Shown here: piece after piece, positions 56,711-64,000 of the stretch
Position numbering within the stretch: the first letter of the stretch is position 1
Layout of the letters: the number at the start of each line of letters is the position of its first letter
Assembly (NCBI GenBank): GCA_014529385.2
Contig: CM043950.1
Location: 153,504,445 to 153,568,444, forward strand
Origin: Adiantum capillus-veneris
Lineage: Eukaryota > Streptophyta > Polypodiopsida > Polypodiales > Pteridaceae
Length of the DNA stretch: 64,000 bases
Reading direction: 5' to 3'
Notes under the pieces: generated by a model
Told to the model about the DNA's origin: nothing
Seen by the model: the letters and a program-made list of their open reading frames with translations, nothing else
Database searches by the model: none
Made by a program: the position numbers and the translations under genes

Positions 56711-58480
56711 GGTCTCAGGTATGCCCGGTATTGACTGATATTTCTCAGTTGATTGGGATGGTATCTTCTAAATGACTCGAGCTTTAGAACTTTCTGGCTG
56801 CTCTGGCAGCTTCTTGGCTAAATCCTCCGTGATTTTAGACGCTAGTTCTCTCTACTCTTGCCATTCATCTACCACCTTCTCTTTACCCTTGGCCTTCCAA
56901 ATTTCTCTTTGTTGAGCCCATTTGCTGCTGTCCGTAGTGACTGGTTTTTCTGAAGTATCTGGAATTTCTTCAATTACCACGCCTTTGCTTCTTGTGACTA
57001 CCCGTACTGGGACTGGCTCTGGTGCCTTAGCCTCAGTAGCAGTAGGTATAGGTGCATTTGGGCATTGAGTTGCGAAATGGCCATACTTCCCACAAGTGTA
57101 GCAATTTATACTCCGACTCTGGAAGTTGCCACGCCCTCTGCCTCGGCCCATACCCGTTTGGAATCGGCCGCGTCCTTGACCAGTACCACTGCTACTTGGT
57201 CTCTCCTCTTGAGATGCTTTGGCGGGTTCTACTTTCACTGGTTCAGTATAGGCTACCACTGATAGGTCTTTGCCCTTCTTAAAGTGATGAATCCTGATAC
57301 CACAATTGTTCCATAAATGACCAAAGGCCTTACAGTAAGTACATTGTGGGCACTCATTGGAGATATGGTCCTTGGATTTGCATTTCGAACACCAAGTCTC
57401 CATCTTCCGAACTGGCTGTCTAGTGTGGCTAATCTCGTCAATCTGCCTAGCCATTTCTTCAATCTTCTTAGTCGAGGATCCCTTCTTTGACTTATCCTTG
57501 GACCATTCATAAGAGCTGCTTTCAGAGCTGCTGCTACTGTATCTTCTCTTTTTATGGCTCTTTTCCTTCTTGGCCTGCTGTTCCAACTTCAGTGCCCGTT
57601 GTACCAGATCATTGAATTTCTTGGTTGGAGCTGGTACCTCCTACTCCCTAAGCTTTTTGCTTCTAAAACCATTCAGAAACCATGCACGCAACCTCTTCTC
57701 GGATGGCGGTTCCTGTAACTGCCTGGTTAGCTCCTTGATTTTTTCCACATAACTCGGAACTGACAGATTCCGCTGCTTGATCTTATCCAGTTCACAAAGG
57801 ATATCTTCATCACCTCTGTTGTTGGAATACTCCAATCGGAAGGCTTTAAGTAGTTTGTTGTAGGATCTGAGCTGACAGGCGGGGTAATGGTAGTACCACT
57901 TTCTCGCTGCCTCCTTCAAGGTTTGCGGAAAGTATTCCCCCCAATCATCTTCATCGATATTTTTCAGTTCAGCATACTGCTCAAAAGCCTGTATGTGAAC
58001 ATCTGGATCATCCTTCTTACCTACCTTGAATATTGGGAAAGAAACTTTCAGGGAAGATGTGTAATCATTCCGATTACCACTGATTCTGTTGCTCCTCTTC
58101 TTAGATTCAGAACGGCGCTTGGAAGTCTTCTTGCAGTTGTCAGTATCTGCATCCCAATCAATGTCTGTTTCTGTCTCTCTGTCAGTGTCCTCTTTGGCCT
58201 GTCTACTAGAAGTGCGGCGACTGCCTTTACTTCCCTTGGTACCCTCATCCCCCTGCCTGGACCGAGAACTCTTGGCTTTCCGTGCTTCCCTTTCTGCCCG
58301 TCTGCATAGAGAATGACTACACTGCTGTGATTCCTGCATCTCATCAGCCTGACTATGCTCCTCCTGAGCCTCAGTGTCAGTCACCTTCTTTTGCTTAGGG
58401 TCAGACTCTCTTCCCGACTCCTCAGGAATAGGATCAACACGGATGGTGGATTTCCGGCCACGACTGGGTTTGGGTGCCAT
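56711..58480 (-). pseudogene. gypsy-2 gag
   Basis: ATG 58478-58480 (MAPKPSRGRKSTIRVD) begins ~50 bp inside the primer-binding region. A charged, Arg/Ser-rich N-terminal third is followed by a capsid-like domain (FPIFKVGKKDDPDVHIQAFE, YFPQTLKEAARKWYYHYP). Next comes an in-frame TAG at 57641, and then, in the same frame, three CCHC knuckles: WCSKCKSKDHISNEC, CTYCKAFGHLWNNC and CYTCGKYGHFATQC. The region between the second and third is Gly/Arg-rich (RGRGRGNF). Further TAGs at 56852 and 56768 precede the protease. Three knuckles is more than the usual one or two. Confidence 0.9.
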
Positions 58481-58554
58481 TGCTGAAAACTTCCAACTGG
58501 GAGAAGAGTATTTCAGTCAACGAGCTTCAGCTCGAGCCACCGTGATCGCCAAAA

Positions 58555-59023
58555 TGGAATTGGAGCTGATCTCTTGAGATAGCTAATTCCAATGTTAGAA
58601 GATTTCAACTATTGGTGATGTATTAGTTCAGACAGTAGACTGGACAGAGAATCAGAAACTGAACTAAAATTTATCTACTGGAATAAGAACCAGACTATGT
58701 ACTGAGTATAATATTCAGATTCAGATTCAGAGTACTGAATACAGAGTAAGTGTAACTGGAATATCTGCCGTAATTGGAATTACAGATGAAAGATTACAGT
58801 GAATATGATGTGATTTACATATAGAGTACGACCGACAACAACTGCCAATGATTGACAACTCAAGTACAATTGCCACCAAAATGCTACCCCGACTACAATG
58901 TAATGGGCCCTATTTATATGCCTTAGGTTTACCATGGTAATTACCGTAGTAATTACTGACTAATTCATTGCCCGTCTCATAAGAGAGCGTTCCCACTTAG
59001 TGAAACTGTCTCAGCCGTCTACA
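58555..59023 (-). repeat. 5' LTR of gypsy-2 (intact, 469 bp)
   Basis: From TGGAATTGGAGC to GTCTACA, matching the split 3' LTR. The uninterrupted CAGAGTAAGTGTAACTGG near 58743 is the empty counterpart of the copia insertion site. On the - strand the sequence after the LTR, TTTTGGCGATCACGGTGG, is the presumed primer-binding region; the tRNA is not identified. Confidence 0.92.
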
Positions 59024-59480
59024 ACCTTCATAGATGATGCAACCTGTAGAGTATGGCATACCCAAAAGGAAGATTCATTTGGTGTCTTTCAAAAATGACT
59101 CTCATATTTAAAGTTAGTCATACAAAATCTTAAGTATTCAAGGATTGATAATTGCAGAGCATACACTTATAGCATTTTTTGTGACAAGAATGCCATTAAG
59201 TGTCTACACCTTCTTATGATTACTTGAGAATGTATGCATACAAGTCTTTGTTTATATGCCTAAATCTTTGAAAAAGTGAATCAAAATCTAAAAATGTATT
59301 TTGGTTGACTATGAGAAAAGGGACGAGATGAATTGTCTGTTGTGGGATTCCACTATTGTAGATAGGGTTGCAAGAATGCAGACAGATAAGGAGAAGAAGA
59401 ACAAGAAGAAGCTCAAGGTCACACCAAGGAAGTTCTATTCCTAAATGTGCGTATACAAGGATAAGGCTTTCCCTAGAATG
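59024..59480 (+). pseudogene. Decayed copia integrase (right part of split element)
   Basis: Directly after the ACCTT duplication the + strand reads FIDDATCRVW, the copia integrase core motif that should follow the fragment ending at 43028. Diverged stretches including CDKNAIKCLHLL and ESKSKNVFW (in shifting frames) continue to about 59480. Many stops. Confidence 0.6.
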
Positions 59481-59771
59481 ACGGACATACGTACAAACCA
59501 CATAGAGAAGAAAATTCCTAGTGGGGAAAGAAGGTGCATGGCGATCCTAAGTGTATTCTTACATTTGAGTATGCTATCATAGTAACAAATTTCCCTTAGG
59601 AGTGATGTGGTGAACATTAGCTAGCACTAATGTATATAAAAGTTCTAAGCCCTAGTATGCGCTACACATTTTGAAAATAAAAAGAGAGGAGAATCCAATC
59701 AGATTCTCTCTTTGCTTTTTATACATAAAAATAAAAACGAGAATTGTTCGATGTGCATGAAGAGCTGTTAG

Positions 59772-59868
<97 letters not shown>

Positions 59869-60300
59869 CCTCCACGTCCACATGTGTGTCTCCACAAAAG
59901 ATTGGCTATGTTTGCCTCGCTCTCTGTGTCTCACATGCAAAGGTGATAGGGAGCCTTCTACCATGTTGCGCGTCTTTAAGACTACAGGTTGAGCTTCTGG
60001 AGCATTGGATGCAAGATGATGACCCCTTGGTAGGCACGAGAGATCTCTCTCATCTCTGGAAGCAACCTGCACGGATTTCAACCTTGTCTCTGTGTGTGCT
60101 GCTATGTCTTTCTGGGTTGCGTGCTGGTAATGGATAGGTGAGGAGCTCTTATGCAGAGGTAGCGACGACAGGTGAGGGGCCAGGGAGGCGAAGCAGGTCA
60201 CGAGTGAGGTTGGTGAGTTGCAGATGGGAGGCAGGGGTATATTCAAGAGTATCTCATAAAGTAATGATTTTTTTAATATAGAGCCAATATGAGTGTGTTG
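59481..60300. other. Unannotated stretch with a long CT microsatellite
   Basis: It has a TATATAAAAG box at 59633 and a hairpin-forming GAGAATC/GATTCTC pair at 59683-59709, then (TC)46. The sequence after it has no recognised coding content. It may be an LTR, but no partner is in the window. Confidence 0.4.
59775..59866. repeat. (TC)46 microsatellite
   Basis: Uninterrupted 92 bp TC run. Confidence 0.98.
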
Positions 60301-60309
60301 ATTATGATT

Positions 60310-60754
60310 ATATGCGATCATTCCATAAAGGGAGGTAAGTCAAATGCTTTGCAAAATTATTCAAGCATTTCCAAAAGTAGAGTCTTGGTGAACAAATCTG
60401 TAAGGGTGTGATACATAATCACATAAGTCCAATTGATCTCTCCTAGAAAGTGTCTCTCCTTGTCATAAGAATAATGCACCTGGATGTGCTTCTTGGGGTA
60501 TAAAACACTAGCTTTCTTGAAACTCCCAATGCACTTGGATTTTCAATGACGATAATTTGTGATTGTAGTCTAGCATTCAAATTAGCCATAAGGCATCTGA
60601 GCCAAATGCACACAATCATAGTAATGAAAGCTTTCACATACTTACCACCACAACTAGAAGTGGCCGTAATAGGTTGCTTCTTGCTCAACCTGATATGCAT
60701 GAGGTACCAAGCATGAAGCATAAACCACTTGTGGACACACAAGCATCTTAACAA
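60310..60754 (-). pseudogene. Copia RNase H fragment
   Basis: The - strand reads IRLSKKQPITATSSCGGKYV, CIWLRCLMANLNARLQSQII and ENPSALGVSRKLVFY, followed in decayed form by DLFTKTLL. This is the C-terminal RNase H of a copia pol, parallel to the copia copy at 47592-47993 but more diverged. The E of the catalytic C-E-A-E-Y is replaced by G in C-G-G-K-Y. Confidence 0.8.
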
Positions 60755-60778
60755 CCAACATCTAAATTTGATAGCAAG

Positions 60779-61122
60779 ATTGTTATGGATAAGGGAATTT
60801 AGGAATTGTACCTTGTGTACCTTGTAGACTAAGGCTGAGTAGTAGGCATTGATCTAGCACCGTTAGATGGCAGAAAAGCTAAGGCTAGGCAAAGATATAA
60901 CATTTTATGTACATTTATTACTCAAGCACTCCTATGGCCATTTATGTCGGCCGGCCAATGTGTATTCATTTTTTAGCATTGAAGAATCTATAAAAAAATA
61001 GTGCAAGAGGGCAATGCTCACTCTTGCCGCAGGGGGAGATTGCACCCAATGCCTATGTCTCTCTTCTCTCCTCTCCTCTCTTCTCTCTCATCATGCCGGT
61101 TTAGCACTCTGCTCTAGGAGGT

Positions 61123-61202
<80 letters not shown>

Positions 61203-61347
61203 CTCTTTGTCTCTTTTTATAAATGCGTGCAATCTTGAATATGCGCTATGGTATTTGCCAAGTATGCATATTTGTCTATTTTATGGGTTGTAGTATGTTT
61301 GTTGTCTTTGGTATTTTGCAGGGTTTTCCATGCCTCTGTTTGTAGGA
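60779..61347 (+). repeat. Copia-type LTR with primer-binding site
   Basis: It begins TGTTATGGATAAGGG and is followed by TGGTATCAAAGC (61349-61360), a tRNA-Met primer-binding motif with one change. A TCTATAAAAAA box lies at ~60988. It aligns in inverse orientation with the LTR at 13512-~14050. Start position is approximate. Confidence 0.6.
61125..61200. repeat. (TC)38 microsatellite
   Basis: Uninterrupted TC run within the copia-type LTR. Confidence 0.98.
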
Positions 61348-61838
61348 GTGGTATCAAAGCCGAGGCTACGCTCTAGATATTATAGATTTGAATAATGAAA
61401 AGCTAAGCACGTTTACACGAATCTTGTTTTCTTTTGGTTTTCAAAACCTATCATTCTATTTCTTTGTTTTATATTACCTTTTTCATGTAAATCTGGTGTT
61501 AATCCTTAATTAATTTGTAATTAGTGAAAGAGATCTGAATAAGATAGTAGAAATGATAATTTTACACTCTAAGGAAAGTTTACATAGTACTATTGTATAT
61601 ATATTAATAAGCACAATAAATATTGTCATAGGATGTGTATAGTAAATGAAGAAGAAGAAGAAGAAGAATGAACGGTTTTCTTTGGTTGTTGTTTTGTTTC
61701 CTCTTCTCCCGGTAGGTAACACGTTAGGAGAGTAGGATAGAGAAGTTTTAGTATGGTCGGTAGGAATCAAAACTCTAGCAGGGATATTGTAGGACCCCAA
61801 GAGTAACTAGAGATATTACATTACATAGGGATTTATGA

Positions 61839-61884
<46 letters not shown>

Positions 61885-62355
61885 AGACATAAACATGGCG
61901 CAATCCACAAATCGTAGAGCTCGTTGGAATGGTATAGGGGGTGGAGCTTAGTGGACAACATGTGCAGGTAGTTTTAAGGTGCAATGAATGGAGCCAACAG
62001 CACCTGGCCTAGATGGAGGCGTCGGCTCATGCAACAAGCTGCTATAGAATAAGACGGCAGCGAGCTGCTGTCACAAAGCAGTGTCATCTGGTGTGATCAA
62101 GAAAAGAAAAGGTGCCTCAATGCCAAGTTTCCACGTTCTTGATAAGAGCAATACAACTCCTACAAACCGACACATACATGCTAACACTCTCGTAGGTGCT
62201 ATTGGCGCCACCAACTTGCGCGCCCATCAAGCAACCTACGGTACCCAACCACTTGCATGGCGGTCCATGGATGATGATATATTCTCCACCCCAGCATGCG
62301 GGCGGCGACCATGCTGCTGTCACAACTGTACTTCACTCACGTTTACTTGATACCA
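61348..62355. other. Unannotated stretch, includes (AT)n at 61841-61879
   Basis: No gag is recognisable after the primer-binding site. An (AAG)n run lies at 61650-61668 and a 39 bp AT run at 61841-61879. A + frame at 62081-62350 shows no domain. Confidence 0.5.
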
Positions 62356-63603
62356 TTGTTAGTGTGCAAATGAAAAGAAAAATGAATGCCTCTATAGCCT
62401 TGCACAAGTCACACCGTCAAAAGGAAGAACTATTGTACTGCCAAAACCACCTGTGATAAGCACCTGTAAAGATTTATGAAGAACCTTTCTAGCATGAAGC
62501 ACAGTTGGAATTAGGAGAAACCAAGGATATAATGACGTATCTCATATCAAGTAGATGTCTGTAGAGAATCCATAGGCTAAAAACAGATAAAAGATAAGAG
62601 AGTTATGGCCACTCGAAGCTGGGGGTGTACTCTCTCTTGCTAAAAAATGAGCTCCCTGAAAAGTTTGTAGGTGTTTCAGCTATCAAATGGGGCCTCTTTT
62701 TATCTTTTATTCCAAGAGATTTCTTCTCTCTCCTCATCCGACAAGGCTCTCTTGCAAGGATCCATTTAATTGGTCAAATTTCGGCTTCATTTGGCTAAGA
62801 AATGGGCAGCCGGTGACTTTTGGGCCAAGTGAAGGGGCAGGAGCTAGTGTCTAGGGGACCAAAAGGAAGGCCAGGCACCTGGGCAGCAGGTGGGAACTCA
62901 AAATGGTGCCCCCTTCTCGCCCAAATGTCCACCAGCCCTCATAGCCAAGCTCCTCCCAAGCTCCTCTCTCCTTTGATACACCCCAAATGGGCACCCATTC
63001 CCCCTCTTATACCCCTTGCTTTGAGCCCAAGCTCCCCTATGTGGGATTATCCCAGTGCCACATGGCATCATCCTCTTGCACTTCGCCAACTCCTTCTATC
63101 CCACAAAAAATTTGTAGCTTGACCCTTCTTAGGACTAACTTCCTAGGAGCATAGTGCACCGCTCCGGCCACCAAATGCGACGCTATAAAGCACGGCTCGA
63201 AGCCTATTACTTTGGTTATCTCCAAAAAATTATTATCTCAACATTTCTAATTTTAGATCATCAAGTTGGCCCAGTTTTCTTTGTCCCATGCATCTGCAAC
63301 CACTTTCTAAGTTGAGACCACCCACTTCGGACACACATCACTCATGATGTACAAGTCTAATTCACAAGCTATAAAGCACGGCTGAAAATACTTATTGAAA
63401 AACATGTTTTGAAGACTCAAAGAACACAAAACACCAATACACAAGCCCGGTAAAATCAAACCTTTGTACATAAATTTTTACATGGTCACTCCCAAGACTC
63501 GAAGCATTATGTACACATATATACATGGGGCTAATTAGGAAGCTTTTTGGCATGATCTACTGGCTTTATGCTCATCTAAAACATGCCTGACTTAGCTTGC
63601 CAA
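62356..63603 (-). repeat. Possible 3' LTR of the gypsy element at the right edge
   Basis: Tentative. The gypsy pol frame ends at 63623 on the - strand, and a purine tract (GGCTAGGGAGGGT, complement of ~63604-63616) follows at once. The next bases read TGGCAAGC on the -, a possible LTR start. A TG at 62356 could be its other end. No second LTR is in the window to confirm it. Confidence 0.25.
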
Positions 63604-63622
63604 CCCTCCCTAGCCTGCTTGA

Positions 63623-64000
63623 TCATTCATGACAAGCAGAGGTTTCTAGGGTGAACAATTGTTGTAGCTCATTCCCAGAAACGTCATTCCCATTTTCACA
63701 TGTCTTCACACTGTCTTCCTCCATTGATAACATATCATTGGTCACAATTTTCATCAAACGTGCCAGATATTTCTTTAATCCATAACCATTAACACGATAT
63801 TTATACTGTGCACCACCCAAATTTTCCAACTGATATGTCCATTATCAAACTTGTTTACAATAGTAAAAGGACCTTCCCACTTAATTTGAAACTTTTTCCG
63901 AAAGGTATTGTTCAGCTTACTATTGTATTGCAACACAAGATCACCCTTGTCAATTCCCTTATCGTTCACATATTCATTAGCCTTTATCTGAGCTTTCTTT
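63623..64000 (-). pseudogene. Gypsy pol 3' end (integrase C-terminal domain), continues beyond window
   Basis: The - strand from 63969 reads KGDLVLQYNSKLNNTFRKKF and IKWEGPFTIVNKFDNGHI, the G-D-L-V-L ... G-P-F/Y pattern of the integrase C-terminal domain. A second frame (63623-63829) continues with YRVNGYGLKKYLAR, so there is one frameshift near 63820. It stops at 63623. The rest of pol lies to the right of the window. Confidence 0.8.

Larger units (their letters stand above)
43029..59023 (-). mobile_element. Ty3/gypsy element 'gypsy-2' (Tat/Athila-like), hosting a nested copia
   Basis: A - strand element: 5' LTR 58555-59023, primer-binding region 58531-58553, gag, protease, RT, RNase H, integrase, a long extra ORF (48546-52456), polypurine tract 48573-48590, and a 3' LTR 43029-48572 interrupted by a copia element (43229-48295). 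Without the copia it is ~10.9 kb. The target duplication ACCTT occurs at 59024-59028 and 43025-43029 (one shared T). Its flanks are two halves of one copia integrase, so the ends are well supported. The integrase lacks a chromodomain, and its core (TPYYPRCNGHAESSNK, VYGTEAVVPMEF) resembles the Tat branch. Confidence 0.87.

Noticed and set aside
59652-60321. Arg-Glu or Ser-Leu repeat proteins
   Set aside because: They are translations of the (TC)46 microsatellite.
62341-62355. Primer-binding site (complement of TGATACCAT) for a - strand LTR at 62356
   Set aside because: The match to tRNA-Met is short, and the gypsy fragment to its right would need a 3', not a 5', LTR here. Left as unproven.

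Overview
The window is nuclear DNA of a land plant with a large, repeat-dominated genome. Evidence: nested Ty1/copia and Ty3/gypsy LTR retrotransposons, including a chromovirus and a Tat/Athila-like element; a CACTA (En/Spm) transposon with a TNP2-type transposase; primer-binding sites matching plant initiator tRNA-Met; and one plant-type four-finger C2H2 transcription factor gene (IDD/STOP1/WIP-like finger arrangement). A fern, lycophyte or gymnosperm is plausible, but the sequence alone does not settle it. No tRNA, rRNA or CRISPR array was seen.

Layout. 1-3740: decayed + strand retroelement (protease-like reading frame, polypurine tract, 897 bp LTR). 3756-11793: chromovirus gypsy element on the - strand ('gypsy-1') with unequal LTRs. 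11794-14453: transposon-end fragment, a dispersed repeat with a TATA box, a truncated copia LTR, and a second copy of the first element. 14454-20676: non-coding LTR retrotransposon with 142 bp LTRs, inserted into that second copy; the intact paralogous target site lies at about 262-290. 22239-30757: gag-protease-only retroelement split by a CACTA transposon (24805-30087) that carries an array of long hairpins. 31000-36060: decayed coding-like DNA, a second copy of the dispersed repeat, a partial LTR and tandem duplications. 37572-39035: the C2H2 zinc-finger gene on the - strand, the only gene that looks intact. 40456-41945: TRIM-like direct repeats and a tandem duplication. 42180-59480: a three-level nest in which an old copia integrase is split by a Tat-like gypsy element ('gypsy-2', - strand), whose 3' LTR is split by a younger copia element. 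59480-64000: microsatellites, copia fragments, and the 3' end of another gypsy pol gene running off the window.

Apart from the zinc-finger gene, almost every coding stretch belongs to a mobile element and is broken. In gypsy-2 most nonsense codons read TAG where CAG (glutamine) is plausible, which is what loss of methylated cytosine at CHG sites would produce. The insertion order can be read from target-site duplications (TAAGT, ACCTT, CAAAA) and from uninterrupted copies of two target sites inside the same window.
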